Source: Bradyrhizobium ivorense (GTDB lineage: Bacteria; Pseudomonadota; Alphaproteobacteria; Rhizobiales; Xanthobacteraceae). From it: a stretch of 64,000 bases of DNA. The position numbers and the translations under genes were made by a program. How positions within the stretch are numbered: position 1 is the first letter of the stretch; each line of letters begins with the position of its first letter. Where the stretch lies: the NCBI RefSeq assembly GCF_900696085.1, contig NZ_CAADFC020000024.1, positions 1 through 64,000 of the forward strand, written 5' to 3'. Under the pieces are notes generated by a model. That model was given only the letters and a program-made list of their open reading frames with translations, was not told the origin of the DNA and did no database searches. Below, one piece after another: positions 45,655 through 54,347 of this stretch.

Positions 45655-46863
45655 TCACCGCCCGCGTCTCACCGCCTCATAGGCCATCCGCTTGAACTCG
45701 AACGCAAACGGATGGACGAACGCCATCTGGCGCTGCGCCATCATCACGCCTGCAACGCCCGTCTTCGGCGAGATCCACCACTGCGTGCCGGCGACGCCGC
45801 CCCAGTAGAGTTCACCGGCCGCATCGGGATGATCGATCGGCGAGGTCGGGTTGAGGATCAGCCCGCCGGCGAGGCCAAAGGCCTTGCCGGGCTGCTCGCC
45901 CATCATCGCAAAGCGGATCCATTGGCCCGGGACCAGCTGATTGGTCATTGCCTGCGCGATCGTCTCGGGCTTGAGCAGCGTCGGACCGCCGGGCAGCAGG
46001 CTGCGGATCAGCGCGACCATGTCGTGCATCGTCGAGACAAGGCCGCCGCCGCCGTTGAAGCGCGGTACTGGCCGCAGGTAAGCGCCGGGATAGGGCGAGT
46101 TGTCGGTCCGCGTCAGTCCCGGCTTCATCGGATCCATCAGATCGGCGCCGGCGTAATAGGCGACGAGCCGGTTATGGTCCTGCTCCGGCACGAAGAAGCC
46201 GGTGTCGACCATGCCGAGCGGATCGAGAATCCGTGCCTTGATGAACGCGTCGAACGGCTGGCCGCTGATGACCTCGACAAGCCGCGCCACCACGTCGATG
46301 GCAACCGAATATTCCCATGACGTACCGGGATGGAAGACCAGCGGCAGATCGGAAAGGCCGTCGACCATGTCGGCGAGCGTCGACAGCGGATTGAGGATTC
46401 TGCGCTCGTTGTAGGCCTTGAAGATCGGCGTGCCCGGATCGAACAGGCCGTAGCTGAGGCCGGCGCTGTGGCTGAGCAAGTGACGAATGGTGATCGACGA
46501 TCGCGCCGGCTCGGTGTCGTCGATCGACGTCGCGCCCGGCCGCAGCACCTTGCGCTTGCCGAGCTGCGGGATGAATTTCTCGATCGGGTCGTCGAGCTTG
46601 AAGCGGCCTTCCTCGACCAGCAGCAGCGCGGCGCAGGAGGTGATCAGCTTGGTGTTGGAGAAGATGCGGAAGATGTGGTCGGTGCGCAGCGGCGTCTGCG
46701 CTTCCTTGTCGGCCCATCCGACGCAGCCGACGTCAACGATGTCGCGTCCGGTCAGAACCGTCCAGGAGATGCCGGACAACAGATCGTTGTCGATGTAGCG
46801 CTGCATGGCCGCTCGCGCCGGCGCGAAATCGTAGCCGGCGGCGGTCACCTTCAGATCTTCCAT
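45655..46863 (-). CDS. serine hydrolase of the beta-lactamase/esterase (EstB-like) family
   Basis: 402 aa, no signal peptide. The nucleophile motif SxxK is SNTK at residues 69-72, and the tyrosine motif, usually YxN, reads YSV at 185-187. HLLSHSAGLSYGLFDPG and WGGVAGTQWWISP are typical of class C beta-lactamase-fold esterases such as EstB and LovD-like transferases. It probably hydrolyses or transfers acyl esters rather than beta-lactams. Substrate unknown. The gene is isolated between pleD and the TetR gene. Confidence 0.85.
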   Translation of the reverse strand: MEDLKVTAAGYDFAPARAAMQRYIDNDLLSGISWTVLTGRDIVDVGCVGWADKEAQTPLRTDHIFRIFSNTKLITSCAALLLVEEGRFKLDDPIEKFIPQLGKRKVLRPGATSIDDTEPARSSITIRHLLSHSAGLSYGLFDPGTPIFKAYNERRILNPLSTLADMVDGLSDLPLVFHPGTSWEYSVAIDVVARLVEVISGQPFDAFIKARILDPLGMVDTGFFVPEQDHNRLVAYYAGADLMDPMKPGLTRTDNSPYPGAYLRPVPRFNGGGGLVSTMHDMVALIRSLLPGGPTLLKPETIAQAMTNQLVPGQWIRFAMMGEQPGKAFGLAGGLILNPTSPIDHPDAAGELYWGGVAGTQWWISPKTGVAGVMMAQRQMAFVHPFAFEFKRMAYEAVRRGR

Positions 46864-46993
46864 GGTCGCTCCCCTGTTGCGCCGCAGGCCGTTAGCGCTG
46901 CTATCGGCAATCTCGCCTGACGGAATATCCAGCGAGAGATGCCGTCACGCGTGGACGCTAACAACCAAACGCGACGCGGGGACGCAACCGTAT

Positions 46994-47593
46994 TCAGCCG
47001 GCGCGCGGCTTCGCCGCGCCTGATGTGCCGAGCTTCACGCCGGCATTGGCCAGCAGCACCTTTGCGGCTTCCCTGGCCGCGCGCGCCATCGCGGGATCGT
47101 CGCGCACCAGGTCCTGTGCGATCGAGCCGTCGACCAGCAGCACGAGCTGGGTCGCAAGCCCTTCCGCATCGGCGACGCCGAGCTGCTGCAGCAGATCGCG
47201 AAACCAGACGCGGCGGCTTTCCTTGAAGGCGACGGCGATGTTCCTGACGGTGCGGTGCTCGTCCTCCGGACCGAGCTCGGCCACCGCATTGACGAACGGA
47301 CAGCCGCGAAAATCCTCCGCCGCGAAGCGCCGCTCCAGCGAATCGAAGGTGGCGAGAATCTGCTCGGCCGGCGGCTTGTCGGAGGGGCGGGGATCGACAA
47401 AGCGGCGCCGCAGATAGGCCTCGATCAGCGCGTCCTTCGACGGGAAGTGATTGTAAAGCGTGCGCTTGCTGATGCCGATCTCGGCCGCGATGGTGTCGAC
47501 GCCGATGGCGCGAATGCCCTGCAGGTAGAAGAGTTTGTCGGCGGTCTCGAGGATCCGCTCTTTCATGGTCTGTTTGGAAGGCAGGGAAGCCAT
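46994..47593 (-). CDS. TetR-family repressor
   Basis: 199 aa from the ATG at 47593; a GTG at 47629 would add 12 residues. The N-terminal helix-turn-helix is in MKERILETADKLFYLQGIRA, then GVDTIAAEIGISKRTLYNHF and SKDALIEAYL. The C-terminal ligand domain has LERRFAAEDFRGCPFVNAVA, which is common in TetR regulators of MFS exporters. It is divergent from an MFS gene, and a perfect palindrome lies between them (47645-47662), the expected operator. Confidence 0.9.
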   Translation of the reverse strand: MASLPSKQTMKERILETADKLFYLQGIRAIGVDTIAAEIGISKRTLYNHFPSKDALIEAYLRRRFVDPRPSDKPPAEQILATFDSLERRFAAEDFRGCPFVNAVAELGPEDEHRTVRNIAVAFKESRRVWFRDLLQQLGVADAEGLATQLVLLVDGSIAQDLVRDDPAMARAAREAAKVLLANAGVKLGTSGAAKPRAG

Positions 47594-47644
47594 GCGTGGG
47601 CCGGGATCGTCTTCGCTTGACAGCACCACCCCTGTATAGCCTAA

Positions 47645-47662
47645 TTACACAGGTCTGTGTAA
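47645..47662. promoter_or_regulatory. TetR operator palindrome
   Basis: TTACACAG-GT-CTGTGTAA is a perfect 18-base palindrome with a 2-base centre, 51 bases before the TetR start and 64 before the MFS start. A single dimer there could repress both promoters. Confidence 0.72.
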
Positions 47663-47726
47663 CTAAAACAGATGGGAATCGCAGGACGCGGCTGTCGTGC
47701 CGCGCCTGAACGGGAGAATAAGAACA

Positions 47727-48959
47727 ATGCCCCTGTTACAGGTCCTGCGTCCCACGCTTCCGATTCTGATCGGCGCCTCCATCATGCTCACGCTGAGCAT
47801 GGGGCTGCGGCAGAGCCTCGGCATCTTCCTGCAGCCGCTGACCCAGGACATCCACATCTCGGTGTCCGATTTCACGCTGGCGCTGGCCGTGCAGAACCTC
47901 GCCTGGGGTTTTCTGCAGCCTTTGGCCGGGGCGATGACAGTGCGTTACGGCTTTCGCCCGATCATGCTGGTCGGCGCGCTGCTCTACATCGCCGGCCTTG
48001 CGCTGATGACGGCCGCGCATGGGCTGGTCAGCGTCATGATCGGCGGCGGCGTTTTGATCGGCACCTCGCTCGCCTGCACCGCGGCGGCGATCGCGATGTC
48101 GGTCGCGGCGCGCGCGGTGCCGGAGACGGTGCGCTCGACGGTACTCGGCATCGTGTCCGCCGCGGGCTCGCTCGGCGCGCTGCTGTCGGCGCCGATCGGC
48201 CAGATGCTCAATGAGGGCTTTGGCTGGCGCGTCGGGCTCGCCGGCTTCGTCATCCTGTCGATCTTCATGATTCCGGCAGCATGGTACGCCGGCCGCGTCG
48301 ACAAGGTCCCGCTGCCGAAGCCCGCTGGCGACGACATTGGCAACGCCACCGCCGCGATGGCCACCAAAACCGCGTTCGGCAACGCGTCGTTCATGGTGAT
48401 GACCTGCGCCTACATGGTCTGCGGCATGCAGCTCGTCTTCCTTACCACGCACCTGCCGTCGTATCTCGCGATCTGCGGCCTCGATCCGATGCTGAGCGCG
48501 CAGACGCTTGGCATGATCGGCGGCTTCAACGTGCTGGGCTCGCTGTTCTTCGGCTGGGCCGGCCAGCGCTGGAACAAGCTGGCGCTGCTCGGCGGCATCT
48601 ACATCTTCCGCTCGCTGGCGCTCGCCTGGTACTTCATGCTGCCGGCGACGCCGGCATCCACGCTGCTGTTCGGCGCCATCATGGGCTTCCTGTGGATGGG
48701 CGTTGGTCCCTTGGTCGCTGGCGCGGTCGCCGAGATGTTCGGCCTGCGCTGGCAGGCGATGATCCAGGGCCTCGCCTTCATGAGCCACCAGATCGGCAGC
48801 TTCCTCGGCGCCTATGGCGGCGGGGTGCTGTACGACGCGCTGGGCTCCTACACCATGGCCTGGCGCATCGGCGTCGCGCTGGGGCTTGCCGGCGGCATCA
48901 TCCAGGTGGCGTTCGCGCTGATCCGGCCGTCGCAACCGCCTGTGCTCAAGACCGCTTAA
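47727..48959 (+). CDS. MFS transporter (oxalate/formate-antiporter-like)
   Basis: 410 aa from an ATG with GGGAGAATAAG upstream. About 12 membrane helices. Helix 1-2 reads TLSMGLRQSLGIFLQPLTQD and LALAVQNLAWGFLQPLAGAM, then motif A RYGFRPIMLVGALL. The pattern resembles CynX/NimT and oxalate-formate antiporter-like MFS members. It is divergent from the TetR gene and probably repressed by it. The export substrate is presumably the TetR ligand (inference). Confidence 0.9.
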   Translation: MPLLQVLRPTLPILIGASIMLTLSMGLRQSLGIFLQPLTQDIHISVSDFTLALAVQNLAWGFLQPLAGAMTVRYGFRPIMLVGALLYIAGLALMTAAHGLVSVMIGGGVLIGTSLACTAAAIAMSVAARAVPETVRSTVLGIVSAAGSLGALLSAPIGQMLNEGFGWRVGLAGFVILSIFMIPAAWYAGRVDKVPLPKPAGDDIGNATAAMATKTAFGNASFMVMTCAYMVCGMQLVFLTTHLPSYLAICGLDPMLSAQTLGMIGGFNVLGSLFFGWAGQRWNKLALLGGIYIFRSLALAWYFMLPATPASTLLFGAIMGFLWMGVGPLVAGAVAEMFGLRWQAMIQGLAFMSHQIGSFLGAYGGGVLYDALGSYTMAWRIGVALGLAGGIIQVAFALIRPSQPPVLKTA

Positions 48960-49462
48960 CTTTCAGATCCATGCGTGGTCGGTGACTGCTCCTTGTGAGA
49001 GCAGTCACCGCTTGCTGCCTATTTTTCGATCAATCGCCTGCCGCTAGAGCGTGCAGTGGAGCGCGATTCCGTTCTAGCCGCGGATCGAAGTGGCAGCACT
49101 TTCAAAGCGTTACGCGGCGCGCATCGGTGGCACGAATCTTGTTTCGATTTGGCTAGAAATCGTGCCGGAAGCCCTCGCCAAGGTTTCCGGCCTGGGGACT
49201 CATGGGAAGGGCTGGCCGCGATGAGGCTAGTCGCCGTCACTCTCCAGCCATCTGCGCACGACGGCCTTGGCAGCGCCGCCGAGCAGGCCCTTGTGCCTTG
49301 CGTCCGGCCAGATGTCGCCACGCGTTCGGTACTTCGCGCCACCCGCATCACGGCACGTCGAGACATTCCGAAAACCCAGCGCGCAGGTGTGCCTTTCGGC
49401 GCTCACGCCTCGGACGCGCCGCGCCCTTTCCGAACACCAACACGTCTTGTGATGGGAGGAAG
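48960..49462. other. amtB leader region
   Basis: 503 bases with no firm gene. It holds a sigma-54-like promoter at 49128. One short open frame, 49221-49466 (MRLVAVTLQPSAHDGLGSAA), starts like a GlnK protein (M-K/R-L-V) but does not continue as one and is not called. Confidence 0.4.
49128..49143 (+). promoter_or_regulatory. sigma-54-type promoter, candidate
   Basis: TGGCACGAATCTTGTT matches the sigma-54 consensus TGGCACG-N4-TTGCW except for T in place of C at the -12 element. The spacing between the GG and the -12 pair is exact. It lies 320 bases before the amtB ATG. Control of ammonium transport by NtrC and RpoN is standard. The missing GC at -12 weakens the call. Confidence 0.45.
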
Positions 49463-50857
49463 ATGATGGAGTATGCGACATACACGCGCCGGAAGCTCGC
49501 GAGAATCGTCGTTGCCCTGCTGGGAGTGGCGTTTCTTTGCCTGCTGTTCAGCGACCCGGCGCTAGCCGAGGACGCTGCGCCGCCGGCCTGCGGCGGCAAG
49601 ATTCTCGAGAAGTGCACGCCGAATTCCGGCGACACCGCCTGGATGCTCACGTCAGTCGCGCTCGTCCTGATGATGACGGTCCCGGGGCTCGGCTTGTTCT
49701 ATGGCGGCATGGTGCGCAAGAAGAATGTCGGCGATACCGTGATGACCAGCTTCGCCGTCACTTGCCTAGTCACGATCCTGTTTGCCGTCCTCACCTACAG
49801 TCTGGCGTTTCGTGCCGGCACGCCGTTTATCGGCGGCCTCGATCGCCTGTTCCTCAAGGACATCCTGAGCGACATCGGCAAGGGCGGCATCGGCAATCCC
49901 AATCCACTCGCCGCGACCATCCCTGAGTCCGTTTACATCTGCTTCCAGATGACGTTCGCCATCATCACACCGGCGCTGATCGCGGGCGCGTTTGCCGAGC
50001 GGATGAAGTTCTCCGCGATGCTCTGGTTCATCGGGCTGTGGGCGATCTTCGTCTATGCGCCGATCGCACACTGGGTCTGGGGGCCCGACGGCATATTCGC
50101 GGCCGGCAACGACGCTGCGTGGGTGAAAGTGCTCGATTTCGCCGGCGGCACCGTGGTGCACATCAACGCGGGCGTCGCGGGCCTGATGTGTGCCATCATG
50201 CTCGGAAAGCGCAGTGACACCGGACCGGCACACAACATGGTGCTGACATTCATCGGCGCTTCGCTGCTGTGGGTCGGCTGGTTCGGCTTCAATGCCGGCT
50301 CCGCCGTCACGGCCGGAATGCAAGCGGGCATGGCAATGCTGGTGACCCAGATTGCAACGGCGATGGCAGGCTTCACCTGGATGCTGGTGGAATGGGCGTT
50401 GAAGGGAAAGCCGACCGTCGTCGGCATCTGCTCCGGCGCCGTCGCCGGCCTCGTCGCGATCACGCCGGCCTCCGGCTTCGTCGGCCCGGTCGGCGCGTTT
50501 GCCATCGGCATCGCTGCCGGCGTCTGCTGCTACTGGGGATGCACCGGCTTGAAGCGCATGTTCAGCTATGATGACGCGCTGGATTGCTTCGGCGTCCATG
50601 CCCTCGGCGGCATCGTCGGAGCGCTGCTGACGGGCGTGTTCGCGGTCGAGCAATATGGTGGTACCGCGGGCGTTCTGGAGGGAAATGCCGGACAGTTCGT
50701 CAATCAGTGCATCGGCGTCGCGACGGTCTTCGTGTATGATGCCGTGGTGAGTCTGATCATCCTGTTCGTGATCAATCTCTTCGTCGGGCTTCGTGTGACG
50801 CGGGATATCGAGCGCGAGGGATTGGATCTGGCACTGCACGGCGAGGTCGTGCAGTAG
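49463..50857 (+). CDS. amtB: ammonium transporter
   Basis: 464 aa from the ATG at 49463, which has GGGAGGA upstream. A cleaved or anchored leader (ending PALAEDA) is followed by 11 membrane helices. The pore residues are in GDTAWMLTSVALVLMMTVPG, VVHINAGVAGL (first pore His) and FGVHALGGIVGALLTGVFA (second pore His). It conducts ammonium/ammonia into the cell. No glnK gene precedes it, unlike the usual glnK-amtB order. The 42-aa membrane protein gene follows 71 bases later. A sigma-54-like site lies upstream. Confidence 0.95.
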   Translation: MMEYATYTRRKLARIVVALLGVAFLCLLFSDPALAEDAAPPACGGKILEKCTPNSGDTAWMLTSVALVLMMTVPGLGLFYGGMVRKKNVGDTVMTSFAVTCLVTILFAVLTYSLAFRAGTPFIGGLDRLFLKDILSDIGKGGIGNPNPLAATIPESVYICFQMTFAIITPALIAGAFAERMKFSAMLWFIGLWAIFVYAPIAHWVWGPDGIFAAGNDAAWVKVLDFAGGTVVHINAGVAGLMCAIMLGKRSDTGPAHNMVLTFIGASLLWVGWFGFNAGSAVTAGMQAGMAMLVTQIATAMAGFTWMLVEWALKGKPTVVGICSGAVAGLVAITPASGFVGPVGAFAIGIAAGVCCYWGCTGLKRMFSYDDALDCFGVHALGGIVGALLTGVFAVEQYGGTAGVLEGNAGQFVNQCIGVATVFVYDAVVSLIILFVINLFVGLRVTRDIEREGLDLALHGEVVQ

Positions 50858-50928
50858 GCTTGGCGGCATTCCGCAAGGCCGGCGAAGTCAGCCGGCCGGC
50901 GCGGGATAAAGCTGTTCGAGGTGATCCC

Positions 50929-51057
50929 ATGAACTGGTTCTATTGGAACACAGCGTGGTCGCTGTTCTTCAGCCTCGTTTGGTTCATGACCATCACACAC
51001 AATCCAGATGCGCAGATCGCAGATGCGCATCTGCGCGATGAGGCGTTCAAGGGTTAG
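50929..51057 (+). CDS. small membrane protein, 42 aa
   Basis: Starts MNWFYWNTAWSLFFSLVWFM, with GAGGTGA upstream. One membrane helix (about residues 5-20) is followed by a polar tail (QIADAHLRDEAFKG). No family is recognised. It follows amtB by 71 bases on the same strand and may be co-transcribed. Its stop codon overlaps by 4 bases the stop of the convergent membrane protein gene. Confidence 0.5.
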   Translation: MNWFYWNTAWSLFFSLVWFMTITHNPDAQIADAHLRDEAFKG

Positions 51058-51584
51058 CTCCGGTAGTAACGCCACATCCTGAGGAACGTCCGGTGGATCT
51101 CATCGGGCGCCCGATCGAATGGCTCGAGATTGACGCGCACCACGCCACGATGGTCCATGCGCCACGGCAAGCGCATCAGGCGCCGATAGGTCGGCCGCTT
51201 GCGCCAATCGGCCACCAGCGCACTGCCGAGCGGTGCGTTGAGCGCGATCTGCAACTCGTGAACGGTCATCGCGCGCTCGGCGATCTCGACGAGGTCGATG
51301 CGCGCGATGGCGCGCCAGCGGATCAGTCCGAAGGCCTGGATGAAGATACCGTACTGGTTGGCGCCGATGGTCGGACGACCGGCCTCCAGCAGGGGGATGT
51401 TGTAGTAGGTGAAGCCGGCGGCCGCCGCCGCCGGCGCCAGCCAATAGATTGCGCCCGTGATCCAGGTCGCGGTCAGGAAGATCGCGGCCAGCGCGGCCGT
51501 GACATAGACCGGAAAGTAGATGTCCTCGCGGCCGTAGGCGACCGAGTAGCCGCCGACGTTTCCCTCGTCTAGGCTTGCGATCAT
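51054..51584 (-). CDS. hypothetical membrane protein, PH-domain-like
   Basis: 176 aa with two membrane helices (about residues 26-44 and 46-60). A basic cytoplasmic part follows, with QYGIFIQAFGLIRWRAIARI and DLVEIAERAMTVHELQIALN, which resembles bacterial PH-like (bPH) domain proteins. I do not recognise a specific family. Its stop overlaps that of the 42-aa gene on the other strand. Confidence 0.55.
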   Translation of the reverse strand: MIASLDEGNVGGYSVAYGREDIYFPVYVTAALAAIFLTATWITGAIYWLAPAAAAAGFTYYNIPLLEAGRPTIGANQYGIFIQAFGLIRWRAIARIDLVEIAERAMTVHELQIALNAPLGSALVADWRKRPTYRRLMRLPWRMDHRGVVRVNLEPFDRAPDEIHRTFLRMWRYYRS

Positions 51585-51647
51585 GTGAGCCCCGCACCCG
51601 GGACTTGTCCGGAAAAGATGAGGGACGACACCAGGCCATAAAGCAAA

Positions 51648-51670
51648 AACGGGGCCGCGAGGGCCCCGTT
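51648..51670 (-). terminator. terminator of rpmG
   Basis: AACGGGGCC and GGCCCCGTT pair perfectly around GCGAG. Read on the reverse strand the stem is followed by TTTTG. It lies 24 bases beyond the rpmG stop. Confidence 0.82.
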
Positions 51671-51693
51671 CGAAACGTCGGAAGCAGACCGGC

Positions 51694-51861
51694 TTACTTG
51701 ATCTTGGCTTCCTTGAACTCGACGTGCTTGCGCGCGACCGGGTCGTACTTCTTCTTGACCAGCTTGTCGGTCATGGTGCGCGAATTCTTCTTGGCGACGT
51801 AATAGAAGCCGGTGTCCGCCGTCGACACGAGCTTGACCTTGATGGTGACCGCCTTGGCCAT
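51694..51861 (-). CDS. rpmG: 50S ribosomal protein L33
   Basis: 55 aa, starting MAKAVTIKVKLVSTADTGFY, with YYVAKKNSRTMTDKLVKKKY and RKHVEFKEAKIK. This is the usual L33 length and sequence. The cysteine-free form does not bind zinc. It is a lone gene with its own terminator. Confidence 0.96.
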   Translation of the reverse strand: MAKAVTIKVKLVSTADTGFYYVAKKNSRTMTDKLVKKKYDPVARKHVEFKEAKIK

Positions 51862-51988
51862 GTGCAAAACCTCGAAAATAGGGAGATATCGGGAGCCGGC
51901 CAAATCGGCCCGCGTTTGGCCGGGAAACTAGCCACAAACCGCCAGAAGTCAAGGATTTCCCGGCCGAACCAGTGCCGATTCCGGCCAA

Positions 51989-53314
51989 TTAGCCCTCGAA
52001 GAAGCGGTTTTTCGGCCGCGGCAGGCCCAAATTCTCGCGCAGCGTCCGCCCTTCATACTCGTTGCGGAAGATCCCGCGCCGCTGCAGTTCCGGGACCACC
52101 TTGTCGACGAAGTCGAACAGGCCCTGCGGCAGATAGGGGAACATGATGTTGAAGCCGTCGCTGCCGTGCCCCGTCAGCCATTCCTCCATCTGGTCGGCGA
52201 TGGTCGAGGGCGTGCCGACGAAGGCGAGCCCGCCATAGCCGCCGACGCGCTGGGCAAGCTGGCGCACTGTGAGCTTGTCACGCGCGGCGACCTCGACGAG
52301 GCGCTGCCGTCCGCTCTTGCTGGCATTGGTCTCCGGGATCGGCGGCAGCTGCCCGTCCGGATCGAAGCCGGAGGCATCGGTGCCGAGGATCACCGACAGC
52401 GAGGCGATCGCACTGTCGTAATGCACGCGGCTGTCGAGCAGCGCGCGTTTCTCCTTGGCCTCCTCGACGCTGTCGCCGACCACGACGAACGCGCCGGGCA
52501 GGATCTTCAGATGTTCGGGATCGCGGCCGATCTTTTCCATGCGGCCCTTGATGTCGGCATAGAGCTTTTGTCCGTCGGCGAGACTGCCGCCGCCGGTGAA
52601 CACGGCTTCCGCGGTCTCGGCCGCGAGCTGCCTGCCGTCATCGGACGCGCCGGCCTGCACGATCACCGGCCAGCCCTGCACCGGGCGGGCGATGTTCAGC
52701 GGGCCGCGCACCGAGAGATATTTGCCCTTGTGATTGAGCGTGTGCATCTTCGCGGGATCGAAGAACAGCCCGGACTCGACGTCGCGCACGAAGGCGTCGT
52801 CGGCGAAGGAATCCCACAGCCCTGTGACGACGTCATAGAACTCGCGGGCGCGCTTGTAGCGCTCGGCATGCTCCATATGGTCGTCGAGGCCGAAATTCAG
52901 CGCAGCGTCCGGATTGGACGTGGTGACGATATTCCACCCCGCGCGGCCGCCCGAGAGATGGTCGAGCGAGGCGAAGCGGCGGGCGACGTGATAGGGCTCG
53001 TCGAAGGTGGTCGAGCCGGTCGCGATCAGGCCGATGTTCTCGGTAACCGCCGACAGTGCCGAGAGCAGCGTGAATGGCTCGAACGAGGTCACGGTGTGGC
53101 TGCGCTTCAGCGCATTGATCGGCATGTTGAGCACGGCCAGATGGTCGGCCATGAAGAAGGCGTCGAACTTGCCGGCCTCCAGCTTGCGGATCAGCTGCTT
53201 GATCTGGTCGAAGTTGAAATTGGCGTCGGGCCAGGCCCCGGGATAGCGCCAGGCGCCGGTGTGGATGCTGATCGGCCGCATGAACGCGCCGAGCTTGAGT
53301 TGACGCTTCGCCAT
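51989..53314 (-). CDS. LLM-class flavin-dependent monooxygenase (NtaA/SnaA/DszA family)
   Basis: 441 aa, the usual size of NtaA/SnaA/DszA/SoxA monooxygenases. These use reduced FMN from a partner reductase to oxidise substrates such as nitrilotriacetate, sulfones or aminophosphonates. KLEAGKFDAFFMADHLAV, VTENIGLIATGSTTFDEPYH, GRAGWNIVTTSNPDAALNFG and GWPVIVQAGASDDGRQLAAE are family segments. No reductase or transporter gene is adjacent. The substrate is unknown. Confidence 0.9.
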   Translation of the reverse strand: MAKRQLKLGAFMRPISIHTGAWRYPGAWPDANFNFDQIKQLIRKLEAGKFDAFFMADHLAVLNMPINALKRSHTVTSFEPFTLLSALSAVTENIGLIATGSTTFDEPYHVARRFASLDHLSGGRAGWNIVTTSNPDAALNFGLDDHMEHAERYKRAREFYDVVTGLWDSFADDAFVRDVESGLFFDPAKMHTLNHKGKYLSVRGPLNIARPVQGWPVIVQAGASDDGRQLAAETAEAVFTGGGSLADGQKLYADIKGRMEKIGRDPEHLKILPGAFVVVGDSVEEAKEKRALLDSRVHYDSAIASLSVILGTDASGFDPDGQLPPIPETNASKSGRQRLVEVAARDKLTVRQLAQRVGGYGGLAFVGTPSTIADQMEEWLTGHGSDGFNIMFPYLPQGLFDFVDKVVPELQRRGIFRNEYEGRTLRENLGLPRPKNRFFEG

Positions 53315-53448
53315 TGCCCCGTTCCGTTGTTGAGGTCGTTAGCGGAACAGATAGGGAGGCGGTCCACGGCGCGCCATCCCGGCGGCGGCAGAAGATTTTT
53401 GCAATTTGAACGGCCGCTGGAGGATAAGTCCGCAACCGCCGGCCACAT

Positions 53449-53565
53449 CGTCATCGCGAGCGAAGCGAAGCAATCCATCGTCCCGCTTGTTGAAGCATGG
53501 ATTGCTTCGTCGCTTCAGCGCAAATTGCTTTGCAATTTTGTCGCGAGCTCCTCGCAATGGCGGTT
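53449..53565. repeat. intergenic palindromic repeat, family C
   Basis: CGTCATCGCGAGCGAAGCGA to GCTCCTCGCAATGGCGG, with inner arms GAAGCAATCCAT and ATGGATTGCTTC. It carries an extra inner hairpin (CGCAAATTGC and GCAATTTTG). It fills part of the 53315-53574 gap. Confidence 0.85.
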
Positions 53566-53574
53566 GGGTGTGCA

Positions 53575-54312
53575 TCACGCCCCCAGCACATCCTTGTGCA
53601 TCTTGCCGCCGTAGAAATGGAAGAACGGCACCGCGGCATCATGGCGGAGCGGGCCGGTGGCGAGGCGGCGGTCGAGCTCGGCGAGCACGTTCTTGGTCAT
53701 GGCGTGCGCATCCGCCAGCGGCTCGGAGCCGATCTCGACCCACACCAAATCGACCAGCTCGGCGTCGGCATGCACCACGCCATCGACGCGGTGCGCGATG
53801 GTCGAGGCATCGGCGGTGAAAAAGCGGGTGTCGAAACGGCGGACGCGGCCGGGCGGGGTGATCGCGCGCGCGATCAAAAACAGGCCGGACGGATCGGGCA
53901 GCAGGCCTGCGTCGGCGAATGGCTTCCAGGGACCATCGAGCTTGATGGTCTTCTCGACCTTGCGGCCGAGGCAGAGGCCGGTCTCCTCGCAGGCTTCGCG
54001 GATCGCGGCGTTGGCCAGCGCACGCGCGCGGCCGGGCGTGATCTTCGGGCTGCCTTTCAGAAGATTGGCCTCGAGCTCCGGCGTGATCTGTGCCGCGACC
54101 GGCACGCGGTTATCAGCCTTGTCGACGCGGCCACCGGGGAAGACGTATTTGCCCGGCATGAACACCACCTTGTCGTGGCGCTTGCCGACCAGCACCTTTG
54201 GTTTGGGACCGGAGCGGTCGATCAGGATCAGCGTCGCCGCATCCTTGGGCCGGAAATAGGGGTGATGATCGGCTTCTTTTTCCCCTTGGTGGACAGCGGC
54301 AGCTTCAGTCAT
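53575..54312 (-). CDS. Nudix hydrolase (NUDT8/19-like)
   Basis: 245 aa. The Nudix box is split: its glycine part GGRVDKA is at about residues 60-66 and its metal-binding end REACEETGL at 105-113. About 40 residues therefore separate them, far more than in the 23-residue canonical box. Such long insertions are known in NUDT7/8/19-type CoA or acyl-CoA hydrolases. It may hydrolyse CoA derivatives (inference). It lies 35 bases after the DUF983 gene in the topA-rnr group. Confidence 0.88.
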   Translation of the reverse strand: MTEAAAVHQGEKEADHHPYFRPKDAATLILIDRSGPKPKVLVGKRHDKVVFMPGKYVFPGGRVDKADNRVPVAAQITPELEANLLKGSPKITPGRARALANAAIREACEETGLCLGRKVEKTIKLDGPWKPFADAGLLPDPSGLFLIARAITPPGRVRRFDTRFFTADASTIAHRVDGVVHADAELVDLVWVEIGSEPLADAHAMTKNVLAELDRRLATGPLRHDAAVPFFHFYGGKMHKDVLGA

Positions 54313-54347
54313 TTCATCCCTTTCGGCTCTTGTTGGGTCCGGTTTAG

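Noticed and set aside
49221..49466. 81-codon open frame starting like GlnK (MRLVAVTLQPS)
   Set aside because: Similarity ends after about ten residues; the T-loop region of PII proteins is absent.
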